A stretch of DNA of 64,000 bases from Yanshouia hominis. GTDB taxonomy: Bacteria > Bacillota > Clostridia > Oscillospirales > Ruminococcaceae. The stretch's first letter is position 1. The number at the start of each line of letters is the position of its first letter. The position numbers and the translations under genes were made by a program. Below are positions 7,690-15,603 of this stretch, piece by piece. The notes below the pieces were generated by a model. It was not told where the DNA came from. It was given only the letters and a program-made list of their open reading frames with translations, and did not search any database. The DNA lies in assembly GCA_014385025.1 (NCBI GenBank), contig JACRTB010000009.1, positions 1 through 64,000 of the forward strand, read 5' to 3'.

Positions 7690-8607
7690 TCAGCCCCCCT
7701 TTATCGCTTCAATCGTCTTTTGCAGCGACTGCGCATCCTCGACATTGGCGATGAACGCCTCGGGAAGAGTCTTTTTCACAAAACCGGAGAGCGTTTTTCC
7801 CGCGCCGACCTCTACAAAAGCGGTGAAGCCGTCAGCCCAGAGCCGCTCGAGGGTCTTTTGCCAGTAGACGGGGCTGACGAGCTGACGGGCCGGCATTTCG
7901 CGGTCCGCTCCCTCGTAGGGGGAGGCTGTGGCGTTGGCGTAAACCGGAATAGCCGGAGCGGACATCGGCAGGCTCTGAAGAACCTCTCGCAGTCCGTCGG
8001 CGGCGCTCTGCATAAAAGGGGAGTGGAAGCCTCCGCTCACCGCGAGCGGGATTCCGCGTCCGCCCGCCGCCTTGGCGGCGGCGGCGAGAGCCTCCTTTTT
8101 GACACGCAGCGTGGCGGCGACCGTCTGGCCGGGACAGTTGAAATTGATCGGGTAACTGTCACCGACCTCCCGGCAGACCTCCGCGGCCTTCTCGGGCGTG
8201 AGCTTCAGAAGGGCGACCATGCCGCTTTGGCTCGCCTCCGAGGCGGCGTTCATCAGTTCGGCACGTTTCACGACGAGAGAAAACCCGTCTTTCGGCGAGA
8301 AAGCGTCCGAAAAAGTGAGGGCCGCGACCTCCCCGAGCGAAAATCCTGCGACGGCATCAGGGAAAACGCCGGCTTCCCGCAGAGCTTCCGCGGCAGCGAG
8401 ATCGACGCAGTATAGGCAGGGCTGGGTGTTGATGGTGACGGCAAGCTCCTCGGCAGTCCCCTCAAAGCACTGGGAGGAGGTGCCGGGGCGGATGGAATCC
8501 GCGCAGGCGAAGACCGCGGCGGCGGCGGGGGAGGCTTCGCGGAGCGACTTCCCCATGCCGCTGTACTGTGAGCCCTGACCCGAAAATAAAAATGCTATTT
8601 TACCCAT
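7690..8607 (-). CDS. fabD: Malonyl-CoA:ACP transacylase FabD
   Basis: A 305-residue acyltransferase that loads malonate onto ACP. It opens with the FabD signature FLFSGQGSQYSGMG. The nucleophile is the Ser of GFSLGE and the catalytic His is in SGGFHSPFM. It overlaps the end of fabK by 13 bases. Genes for acetyl-CoA carboxylase, which makes the malonyl-CoA substrate and often follows in related operons, are not in this window. Confidence 0.96.
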   Translation of the reverse strand: MGKIAFLFSGQGSQYSGMGKSLREASPAAAAVFACADSIRPGTSSQCFEGTAEELAVTINTQPCLYCVDLAAAEALREAGVFPDAVAGFSLGEVAALTFSDAFSPKDGFSLVVKRAELMNAASEASQSGMVALLKLTPEKAAEVCREVGDSYPINFNCPGQTVAATLRVKKEALAAAAKAAGGRGIPLAVSGGFHSPFMQSAADGLREVLQSLPMSAPAIPVYANATASPYEGADREMPARQLVSPVYWQKTLERLWADGFTAFVEVGAGKTLSGFVKKTLPEAFIANVEDAQSLQKTIEAIKGG

Positions 8608-9542
8608 TTGGCGGCACCTCGCAAAATCTGTTCCGTTTCGTCCATCATTTCCCGGATGATTTCAGCACAGCTCTGCTCCTTGTGCATCATCCCGGCAATC
8701 TGGCCGGACATAAAGGTCCCATGCTCGAGGTCTCCCTCCTGCACGGCTTTGCGCAGTGCGCCGACCCCCATTGCCTCCAGCTCGGCGGCGGGGACGTTGG
8801 AATCCGCCTCAAGCTTCATAATCTCGCGGGAGAAAGGAGTCTTCAGGCAGCGGACCGGATGTCCGAGCCGCTTGCCGGTAGCGATGGTATCAATATCCTT
8901 CGCCTTGAGGACGCGCTCCTTATAGATGGGATGGACATTGCATTCATGAGCGGTGAGAAAGCGGGTGCCCATCTGCACTCCGATTGCTCCGAGCATCAGG
9001 GCGGCCGCCATGCCGCGTCCGTCGCCGATGCCGCCCGCCGCGATCACCGGGAGATCAACCGCGTCGACGACCTGCGGAACGAGGGCCATGGTGGTCAGCT
9101 CGCCAATGTGGCCGCCTGATTCACAGCCCTCTGCGATGACCGCCGTGGCGCCGCTGCGCTGGGCTATTTTCGCATACGCCACCGAAGCGACCACCGGCAG
9201 AACGGTGATTCCGGCCTCTTTCCAGGCGGGCATATACTTGCCGGGGCTGCCGGCGCCGGTGGTGACGACCTTGATGCCCTCCTCAACGACAACCTGTGCC
9301 ACCTGATCGGCAAAGGGACTCATCAGCATGATGTTGACGCCGAAGGGCCGGTCGGTCATTGCTTTGGCTTTTCTGATCTGGGTTCTCAGCCACTCGGCGT
9401 CGGCGTTCATTGCCGAGATCAGTCCGAGTCCGCCCGCGTTGGAAACGGCAGCGGCCAGATCGGCGTCAGCGACCCATGCCATGCCGCCCTGAATGATGGG
9501 GGCCTCAATGCCGAGCAGCCCGCAAAGCGGTGTTTTCATCAT
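8595..9542 (-). CDS. fabK: Enoyl-ACP reductase II FabK
   Basis: An FMN-dependent enoyl-ACP reductase of about 315 residues that completes each elongation cycle; no fabI or fabL is seen here. Motifs include IIQGGMAWVADADLAAAVSN, the flavin site EGCESGGHIGE and VIAAGGIGDGRG followed by GAIGVQMGTRF. The frame stays open to 9596, but that part overlaps acpP. The real start is one of the two adjacent ATG codons at 9542 and 9539, just after the acpP stop, with GAAGG upstream. FabK enzymes generally resist triclosan; that is family knowledge. Confidence 0.94.
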   Translation of the reverse strand: MMKTPLCGLLGIEAPIIQGGMAWVADADLAAAVSNAGGLGLISAMNADAEWLRTQIRKAKAMTDRPFGVNIMLMSPFADQVAQVVVEEGIKVVTTGAGSPGKYMPAWKEAGITVLPVVASVAYAKIAQRSGATAVIAEGCESGGHIGELTTMALVPQVVDAVDLPVIAAGGIGDGRGMAAALMLGAIGVQMGTRFLTAHECNVHPIYKERVLKAKDIDTIATGKRLGHPVRCLKTPFSREIMKLEADSNVPAAELEAMGVGALRKAVQEGDLEHGTFMSGQIAGMMHKEQSCAEIIREMMDETEQILRGAAKWVK

Positions 9543-9546
9543 AGCG

Positions 9547-9777
9547 TTACGCCTTCGCCTGCAGGCTTTCGATATAGGAGAGCAGGCTTTTGACATCGAC
9601 GAGGCTCTCGTTCATTTCAAGTTCAAGGTCAAAGGCCTCCTCAAGGTTCATGATAATCTCAACGATGTCAAGCGAGTCGAAGCCCAGCTCTTCGAAGGTG
9701 GTTTCCATCTTGATTTCAGAGGGATCGATCTCCTTGTATTCGGCAAGGACTTTGGCGACGGTTTCAAAATTATTCAT
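9547..9777 (-). CDS. acpP: Acyl carrier protein AcpP
   Basis: A 76-residue acidic four-helix carrier protein. The phosphopantetheine attachment site is Ser35 in ELGFDSLDIVE. The start at 9777 (MNNFETVAKV) is chosen because AAAAGGAG precedes it at correct distance; the frame is open a little further upstream. It carries the growing acyl chain for every neighbouring enzyme and lies between fabH and fabK, a common order in Firmicutes. Confidence 0.97.
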   Translation of the reverse strand: MNNFETVAKVLAEYKEIDPSEIKMETTFEELGFDSLDIVEIIMNLEEAFDLELEMNESLVDVKSLLSYIESLQAKA

Positions 9778-9857
9778 GGTGTAATTCTCCTTTTTCTTGA
9801 TCATTTTCAGTTTGTTCTTCTATGCTAAACCGCGCATCCGAGCGGAAAAGCGCAAAA

Positions 9858-10817
9858 TTAATCGATCTCCCAGCGGATGACCGCCGAGGCGCTCGTCAGG
9901 CCGGCGCCGAAGGCGCACATCGCGAGCAGATCTCCCTTTTTAAATTTTCCCTGTTCGCGGCTTTCATCGAGCAGAATCGGAATGCAGGCCGCGGAGGTAT
10001 TGGCAAGCCGTTCGATATTGATGAGAAACCGCTCGCGAGGAATTTTCATTTTGGACATGGCGAATTCAATGATCCGCATGTTGGCCTGATGGGGGAGAAC
10101 CCAGTCGATATCCGCTTCGGACAGTCCGGCGTCCCTGATCGAGCCGCGCAGGCCGCGGCACATCGCGGTTACGGCAAATTTGAAAACTTCCTGTCCATCC
10201 ATCACCGCATAGCTTTCGGGGCCCCGCGCGCGTCCCGGCAGATTCCCCCGCGCGGCGGGAACATAAAGAACATTGGTGCGGCCCTGGGTTTGGATCGAGA
10301 GGGAGCGAAGCCCTTCTCCCGGGCCAAGAACCACCGCGCCCGCTCCGTCCCCGAACAGGACGCAGGTGGAACGGTCGCGCCAATCCATCAGACGGCTCAT
10401 TGCTTCGGCGGCAATGACAAGAATCCGTTTGGCTCTTCCGCGGGCAAAATAACCGTCGGCCACATCGAGCGCGAAGAGAAAGCCGGGACAGGCGGCGCTG
10501 ACATCGAAAGCGGGGCAGGAGGCGCCGATCGCTTCCTGAACCGTACAGGCGAGAGAAGGGGTGATGTAGTCGCTGCTGATGGTGGCGCAGAGGATCAGGT
10601 CGAGGTCCCCGGGACCGACGCCCGCGGAGGCCATCGCCCTGCGGGCGGCTTCGGCGGCGAGCTCGGTGAGGGATTCCTCCATACAGACGTGGCGCTGACC
10701 GATTCCGGTACGGGAACGAATCCATTCATCGGTAGTATCCACAAAGCTGCAGAGCTCCTCATTGGTCAGGATCGTTTTGGGCAGGGCCCGGCCTGTGGAA
10801 AGAATCGAAAAGCTCAT
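9858..10817 (-). CDS. fabH: 3-oxoacyl-ACP synthase III FabH
   Basis: A 319-residue initiating condensing enzyme that joins acyl-CoA primer and malonyl-ACP. The triad is the Cys of DVSAACPGFLFA, the His of LPHQANMRI and the Asn of LANTSAA. It starts 6 bp after the MarR-type regulator stop, so the regulator and the first biosynthetic gene share one mRNA. Whether it prefers acetyl-CoA or branched primers cannot be read with confidence from the sequence. Confidence 0.97.
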   Translation of the reverse strand: MSFSILSTGRALPKTILTNEELCSFVDTTDEWIRSRTGIGQRHVCMEESLTELAAEAARRAMASAGVGPGDLDLILCATISSDYITPSLACTVQEAIGASCPAFDVSAACPGFLFALDVADGYFARGRAKRILVIAAEAMSRLMDWRDRSTCVLFGDGAGAVVLGPGEGLRSLSIQTQGRTNVLYVPAARGNLPGRARGPESYAVMDGQEVFKFAVTAMCRGLRGSIRDAGLSEADIDWVLPHQANMRIIEFAMSKMKIPRERFLINIERLANTSAACIPILLDESREQGKFKKGDLLAMCAFGAGLTSASAVIRWEID

Positions 10818-10823
10818 GGGACG

Positions 10824-11330
10824 TTACTCCTTATGATTGTCGGTTTTCTTGAGATAGCGCCGTTCCGTCGGGGCGATATGGTCGCGGTACTGCCGCTCGA
10901 AAAAGCTGTTGAGCCGCTGCATCCCCTTGAGCAGCTGGCCGCGCTCCTCGCTGGACAGCTCCTTGGTGAGCGCGCGAACCATATTTTCGTGAAAGTAAGC
11001 AAAAAGCGCATAAGCTTTGCGTCCCTGACGGGTCATATGGATGTAGACGACTCTGCCATCCTCTTCCGAGCGCCGCCGCACGACGCATCCCTTGGCGGTC
11101 AAACGGTTGACCGCGGCGCTTACCGAGGGCTGGGTGATGTTGAGCGCCTGCGCGATCTGCTTGACGGTGCAGCATTTTCCCTCGCTTTTTCCGATCACCT
11201 CGAGCAGGTGCATCTCGCTTCCGGTGACATTCAGCTCCCCGATCCGCTGTAAAAACTGATTTTCAATCTTAACGGTATAGCGGTAAGCGGTAAGCAGAGT
11301 ATCATCAAGTCTGCGGGAAAATTCGTCCAT
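10824..11330 (-). CDS. MarR-family repressor of fatty acid synthesis (FabT-like)
   Basis: A 168-residue winged-helix regulator. The HTH region (about 45-110) has CTVKQIAQALNITQPSVSAA and the wing RRSEEDGRVVYIHMT. The start at 11330 (MDEFSRRLDD) is preceded by AGGAGG; the frame is open 13 codons further. It is the first gene of the fab operon, the position held by FabT in streptococci and relatives, and its promoter is overlapped by a long palindrome, so it probably represses itself and the whole operon in response to acyl-ACP. The assignment as FabT rests on context; the family contains many other regulators. Confidence 0.8.
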   Translation of the reverse strand: MDEFSRRLDDTLLTAYRYTVKIENQFLQRIGELNVTGSEMHLLEVIGKSEGKCCTVKQIAQALNITQPSVSAAVNRLTAKGCVVRRRSEEDGRVVYIHMTRQGRKAYALFAYFHENMVRALTKELSSEERGQLLKGMQRLNSFFERQYRDHIAPTERRYLKKTDNHKE

Positions 11331-11377
11331 CGCCGAGCCTCCTCTCATGGATGGGGTTGTGGAAAACATTTCGCAAA

Positions 11378-11402
11378 ATAATTAGATTGTCTATCTAATT
11401 AT
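11378..11402. promoter_or_regulatory. FabT-type operator palindrome
   Basis: A perfect inverted repeat with 10-bp arms ATAATTAGAT and ATCTAATTAT around TGTCT. It covers the -10 element and the presumed start of transcription of the fab operon. MarR-family dimers bind such palindromes. The sequence is not identical to the streptococcal FabT site but shares its AT-rich symmetric form. Confidence 0.75.
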
Positions 11403-11426
11403 AAAAAGAGGCATCCGTCTTGTCAA
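11398..11426 (-). promoter_or_regulatory. Consensus promoter of the fab operon
   Basis: Minus strand TTGACA (11421-11426), exactly 17 bp, and TATAAT (11398-11403), a full match to the vegetative consensus, about 50 bp before the regulator start. A promoter this strong normally needs repression, in line with the overlapping palindrome. Confidence 0.9.
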
Positions 11427-11510
11427 GAAAAGGGGTAACAATTTATAGAAAATTCACAACTATACAGGATGTCTCTTCGCCGCGGATTTCATCCGGCAAG
11501 AAAAGGTGTC

Positions 11511-11539
11511 TTGTCATCCCTGTGTAAATGGTGTATAAT
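11511..11539 (+). promoter_or_regulatory. Promoter of the 11593 gene and pncB
   Basis: TTGTCA (11511-11516), 17 bp, TATAAT (11534-11539), about 54 bp upstream of the ATG at 11593. Confidence 0.8.
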
Positions 11540-11592
11540 AACGGCGTTATGGTCGGGCATTTTTGCCGGAACCGGAAAGATGGGAGAAGAAT

Positions 11593-12135
11593 ATGTCGCT
11601 CAGGGTCGCACAGCGTCAGAATGCAAGGCGCGCAAGAAAAACGGAACATACCGTCCCGCTGATTTTGTTTCTTCTTGTGCTGACGACCTGCGGCGCCCTT
11701 CTGTGGGCGGCCTCCACCCGGCTGGGCTTATGCGGCCGGGAATTTTCTGTCGCCGAAGGACTTGATTCCCGGGCGGAGAGTCTCTATGAGGGCTTCTTTG
11801 CCGCCTTTGGACGCGAAAACGACCGGGACCGACTCTCTTACCGGATCAACCGCCGGATTGAGCTTGAGCCGGGCGGACCCGCGGCACTCTGCCTTGGAAA
11901 TCCGCTTCGTAATTCCTTCCTCCTCCGGGCGGAGATCCGCCTTGATGAAAGCGGCACGGTTCTGTTTTCGAGCGGCCTGCTGCTGCCGGGCCGCCAGATC
12001 CGGTCGGCGGTGCTTGATACCACGCTTGAAGCGGGGGAATATGCGGCGACCGCCCGATTCTATGCCATTGATCCTGTGAGTCTTGCGGAGCTGGGCTGGG
12101 TCAGCGAGCCGCTGACCGTCACGGTATTGTCCTGA
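11593..12135 (+). CDS. Single-pass membrane protein of unknown function
   Basis: About 180 residues. The start at 11593 (MSLRVAQRQNARRARK) follows GGGAGAAG; the frame is open 10 codons further. A short basic N-terminus precedes one membrane helix (about 21-40, PLILFLLVLTTCGALLWAA), so most of the protein is outside the membrane. The exterior part has an alternating pattern (FLLRAEIRLDESGTVLFSSG and later TARFYAIDP) that looks like a beta-sandwich; no family is recognised. It lies about 70 bp upstream of pncB with its own promoter and may be cotranscribed with it. Confidence 0.7.
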   Translation: MSLRVAQRQNARRARKTEHTVPLILFLLVLTTCGALLWAASTRLGLCGREFSVAEGLDSRAESLYEGFFAAFGRENDRDRLSYRINRRIELEPGGPAALCLGNPLRNSFLLRAEIRLDESGTVLFSSGLLLPGRQIRSAVLDTTLEAGEYAATARFYAIDPVSLAELGWVSEPLTVTVLS

Positions 12136-12207
12136 AAACGGCGGCGTAATGCCGCCGGGAAAATATTCGCCCCATGGGGCAAAAAATTCGAAATGAGGCC
12201 GACTTCC

Positions 12208-13698
12208 ATGATCGATATCAAAAACGAGCGAAATCTCACGATGCTCACCGATTTTTATGAGTTGACGATGGCCAACGGCTATCTGCACAAGGGAATGCAG
12301 GACCGGCAGGTTGTGTTCGACATGTTTTTTCGGAGAATTCCCGACGGGGGCGGATATGCGATCGTCGCCGGTCTTGAACAGCTGATGCAGTATCTCGACA
12401 ACCTTCAGTTTTCGGAGGAGGATATTGCATTTCTCCGCAGTAAAAACACCTTTTCGGAGGAATTTCTCGATTATCTGCGCCGTTTTAAATTCATCTGCGA
12501 TGTCTGGGCGATCAAGGAGGGAACCCCCGTCTATCCTCAGGAGCCTCTGGTCGTGGTCAAAGGGCCGGTGATTCAGGCACAGCTTGTTGAGACGATGGTG
12601 CTGCTTTCCCTCAACTACCAGTCGCTGATCGCCACCAAATCCACCCGGATGAACCGGGTTGCCGAGGGGCGGGCCATCATGGAATTCGGCTCCCGCCGCG
12701 CGCAAAGCTACGATGCCGCGATGCTCGGCGCCCGTGCGGCCTATATCGGCGGATGCACCTCGACTGCCTGCGTCATTGCCGACCAGTACTATAACATTCC
12801 GGCGGTGGGGACAATGGCTCACAGCTGGGTACAGCTCTTTCCGGATGAATATGAGGCGTTCAAGGCTTATGCCGAGATCTATCCTGACAACTGCACTCTG
12901 CTGATCGATACCTATGACGCGCTCAATTCAGGAATTCCCAATGCGATCCGCTGCTTTAACGAGGTGCTGCTCCCGAAGGGTTTCCGTCCCCAGGGGGTTC
13001 GCATCGATTCAGGAGATATCGCTTATCTTTCGAAGAAGATGCGGGTGATGCTCGACGAAGCCGGCTTCCCGGAATGCAAGATCGTCGCTTCCAACTCGCT
13101 CGATGAGTATATCATCCGCGATCTCATCCTTCAGGATGCCAAGGTTGATCTCTTCGGCGTCGGTGAAAACCTGATTACCAGCCGTTCCGAGCCGGTGTTC
13201 GGCGGCGTATACAAGCTGGTCGCGGTCGAGGAAGAGGATGGCAGGCTTGCCCCCCGCATCAAGATCAGCGAAAGCCCCGAGAAGATCACCACCCCCGGCT
13301 TCAAAAAGCTCTATCGCCTTTACGACCGCAAGAGCGGGCAGGCCATCGCGGACTATATCACTCTTTTTGAGGAAAAGGTGGACGATACCCGTCCGCTGAC
13401 CATATTTGACCCCAACGCCGTCTGGAAGAAAAAGACCCTTCGAAATTTTGAAGCGGTCGAACTGCTGACTCCCATCTATGAAAAGGGAAAGCGGGTCTAT
13501 ACCTCCCCGAGTCTTGCCGAAATTCAGCGGTATTGCAGGAGAGAGCTTGACCGGACTTGGGATGAGGTCAAGCGGTTTGAGAATCCGCACCGCTATTATG
13601 TTGATCTTTCCCAAGCGCTTTACACCCTCAAATCTTCAATGCTCGACGAGTCCGAGGCAAAGATTCGGGCCATGATCGAGCAGGCCAAGGAACAGTAA
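12208..13698 (+). CDS. pncB: Nicotinate phosphoribosyltransferase
   Basis: About 496 residues. It condenses nicotinate with PRPP, using ATP, to give nicotinate mononucleotide in NAD salvage. The N-terminus LTDFYELTMANGYLHKG is the family signature; the centre has MEFGSRRAQSYDAAMLGARA with the conserved Arg and the Gly-rich SDP-type site GVRIDSGDIAYLSK, where the Asp contacts the substrate. The ATG at 12208 with GAGG upstream is preferred to the more upstream ATG at 12193, which lacks a ribosome site. A very long hairpin closes the gene. Confidence 0.95.
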   Translation: MIDIKNERNLTMLTDFYELTMANGYLHKGMQDRQVVFDMFFRRIPDGGGYAIVAGLEQLMQYLDNLQFSEEDIAFLRSKNTFSEEFLDYLRRFKFICDVWAIKEGTPVYPQEPLVVVKGPVIQAQLVETMVLLSLNYQSLIATKSTRMNRVAEGRAIMEFGSRRAQSYDAAMLGARAAYIGGCTSTACVIADQYYNIPAVGTMAHSWVQLFPDEYEAFKAYAEIYPDNCTLLIDTYDALNSGIPNAIRCFNEVLLPKGFRPQGVRIDSGDIAYLSKKMRVMLDEAGFPECKIVASNSLDEYIIRDLILQDAKVDLFGVGENLITSRSEPVFGGVYKLVAVEEEDGRLAPRIKISESPEKITTPGFKKLYRLYDRKSGQAIADYITLFEEKVDDTRPLTIFDPNAVWKKKTLRNFEAVELLTPIYEKGKRVYTSPSLAEIQRYCRRELDRTWDEVKRFENPHRYYVDLSQALYTLKSSMLDESEAKIRAMIEQAKEQ

Positions 13699-13714
13699 GG
13701 CTGTCAAAAAAGAC

Positions 13715-13777
13715 GACGTGGAATAAGCCGCCCCGGATTGCGTTGTCCGCGCAATCCGGGGCGGCTTATTCCACGTC
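13715..13777 (+). terminator. Very long hairpin after pncB
   Basis: A perfect 28-bp stem (13715-13742 and 13750-13777) with a 7-nt loop, directly after the pncB stop and before the convergent threonine aldolase. There is no clear T-run on the plus strand, only GGGATTTTCC. It may act as a bidirectional terminator. Confidence 0.6.
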
Positions 13778-13888
13778 AGTGGGATTTTCCTGCTGCCTAT
13801 TTTTGACTGGTTTGCTTCGATCGGAGGAATTTGGTGCTTATTGCCGCTTTGACGGCCCGTTTCAGGCAGGAACGTAATTTTCCCGCAA

Positions 13889-14929
13889 TCAGTCGGGCAT
13901 GACGGCGATGTCGGTGAGCAGCGCCTCCACATCCTGTTCCGGAGTTGACCAGCTTGTACAAAAGCGGACGATTCTGCGTCCAGCCCCGGCATCCGCCCAG
14001 AATTCGCTGCGATAGCGTTCGTTGAGAAAGGCGAGCTGCTCCTTTTTCAAAACAGGGAACTGCTGGTTGGTGGTGGAACCGCCGTACATCCCGACTCCTT
14101 TTTCCTCGAAGGCCCGGCGGATTCTCAATGCCTGCGTCACCGCTTCGCGACAAATGGAAAAGTAAAGCCCGTCCTCGAACAGAACATCAAATTGAATTCC
14201 GAGCAGTCTGCCCTTGGCAAGCATGCCGCCGCGCTGCTTGATGAAATAGCGGAAGTCGCGCTTGAGTGCCTCCCTGCGGATGACCACCGCTTCACCGAAC
14301 AGGGCGCCACATTTGGTGCCGCCGATGTAGAAGATGTCGCAGAGAGCGGCCAGCTCCGGAAGAGTCAGATCGTTCCGGGGGCTGGCAAGACCATAGCCCA
14401 GCCGGGCGCCGTCGATATAAAGCGGAATTCCGTACCGGTGGCAGACGTTATAAAGATCGGCAAGCTCTTTTTTGGAATAAATCGCCCCCGACTCGGTGGG
14501 GAAGGAGAGATAGAGCATTCCGGGCTGAACCATATGCTCACGAATTTCACAGCTGCGGTCCTCCCGCAAAATTTTCTCCACCTGACCGGCGGTGATCCGG
14601 CCGTCCGATGAAGGCAGAGGGAGCACCTTGTGTCCCGTCGATTCGATTGCGCCGGTTTCATGACAGGCGATGTGTCCCTCTTCCGCGCACAGAACGCCCT
14701 GATGAGGCCGCAGAATCGAAGCGATCACCGTCGTATTGGTCTGGGTTCCGCCAACGAGAAAATGTACGTCCGCGTCCGGTGCCGCGCAAGCCGCCTGAAT
14801 CCGTTTTTTGGCGCTTTCGCAGTAGCGGTCACAGCCATAGCCGGGCGTCGCCTCCCAGTTGGTTTCGTTGAGTCTCTGCAAAATTTTGGGGTGTGCTCCC
14901 ACAAGATAATCACATTGGAAAGAAATCAT
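13889..14929 (-). CDS. Low-specificity L-threonine aldolase
   Basis: About 346 residues. A PLP-dependent fold-type I enzyme that splits threonine (and allo-threonine) into glycine and acetaldehyde. The PLP lysine is in YIGGTKCGALFGE; the Asp of YIDGARLGYGL binds the pyridine ring; HFLVGGTQTNTTVI is the phosphate loop. The start at 14929 (MISFQCDYLVGAHP) follows GGAGG with ideal spacing; an open frame to 15097 with a GTG has no ribosome site. The gene stands alone between two structured non-coding stretches. Confidence 0.93.
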   Translation of the reverse strand: MISFQCDYLVGAHPKILQRLNETNWEATPGYGCDRYCESAKKRIQAACAAPDADVHFLVGGTQTNTTVIASILRPHQGVLCAEEGHIACHETGAIESTGHKVLPLPSSDGRITAGQVEKILREDRSCEIREHMVQPGMLYLSFPTESGAIYSKKELADLYNVCHRYGIPLYIDGARLGYGLASPRNDLTLPELAALCDIFYIGGTKCGALFGEAVVIRREALKRDFRYFIKQRGGMLAKGRLLGIQFDVLFEDGLYFSICREAVTQALRIRRAFEEKGVGMYGGSTTNQQFPVLKKEQLAFLNERYRSEFWADAGAGRRIVRFCTSWSTPEQDVEALLTDIAVMPD

Positions 14930-15128
14930 CAGGTTCCTCCATTTCATGAATCCACCGGTTGGCCGGTGCTTTGCACAAGTCCCGCGCAGGGCCTGCCATC
15001 GGACGTGCCTGCTGGTACATTGATTTCCTTCGCCTGCATAAGACGGTCCCACTGCTATTAAAACAGCGCATTTCCCCGGCTTTTCACAAGCAATCACTTC
15101 TGCAATGTTTTATGAGGGGTTCTTCACT

Positions 15129-15314
15129 GCGCCCGGATGAGGGTGGTGGGCGCCATCGCTCACGGCTTTCTCCGGTGGTCGTTTTATGTTGCGCGCGGAT
15201 GAGGGTGGCGGGTGCCGGCGATTACAGCTTTTTTCGGTGATCGTTTCACGCCGCGCCCGGATAGGGACGATGGACGCAACGAAAGTTTTTTCGACCGCCG
15301 GGCATTGCCGGCGG
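15129..15314. repeat. Three imperfect direct repeats, period 62 bp
   Basis: Units start at 15129, 15191 and 15253 with GCGCCCGGAT, GCGCGCGGAT and GCGCCCGGAT, each followed by AGGG or GAGGG, a GGTGG- or CGATGG-type segment, GCC or CGC, and a half ending in TTTC/TTTT with CGGTGRTCGTTT. The units have diverged. No reading frame is kept across them. Confidence 0.75.
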
Positions 15315-15567
15315 CTTTTCTTTACATAGCTTTAGTGCATGGAACCATCAGCTCTGCTGGTAAGGGTAGAAACTTCCGCTTCAAGAATCGGGCAAAGCGA
15401 GCTGAAAACAAAATTTTGGATGACAGGGAGATTTTTCCGTTTATGGGCTGTAGGACAAGCGATGCAAGTGAAAAAATTTCAGTGTCTCCCGAATGGTTTT
15501 TCGATACAAATTTTTTCATGGCCGACTCAGGTACCTGGCATTGCCGGCGGCTTTCTTCTGCAAAAGA

Positions 15568-15593
15568 GGGACCCGAATTATTCTTCGGGTCCC
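15568..15593 (-). terminator. Terminator of the GGDEF-EAL gene
   Basis: A 10-bp stem GGGACCCGAA/TTCGGGTCCC with a 6-nt loop, followed on the minus strand by CTCTTTTGC. It lies 11 bp after the stop at 15604. Confidence 0.75.
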
Positions 15594-15603
15594 CGAGATC
15601 GGC

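Larger units (their letters stand above)
14930..15603. other. Non-coding region with tandem repeats
   Basis: No convincing gene. It contains the promoter side of the threonine aldolase, three 62-bp imperfect repeats, a degenerate second copy of GGCATTGCCGGCGGCTTTTC (about 15301 and again about 15537), and the terminator of the GGDEF-EAL gene. Confidence 0.7.

Noticed and set aside
9543-9596. N-terminal extension of FabK
   Set aside because: It overlaps the end of acpP and precedes the family's conserved start; the ATG pair at 9539-9542 is preferred.
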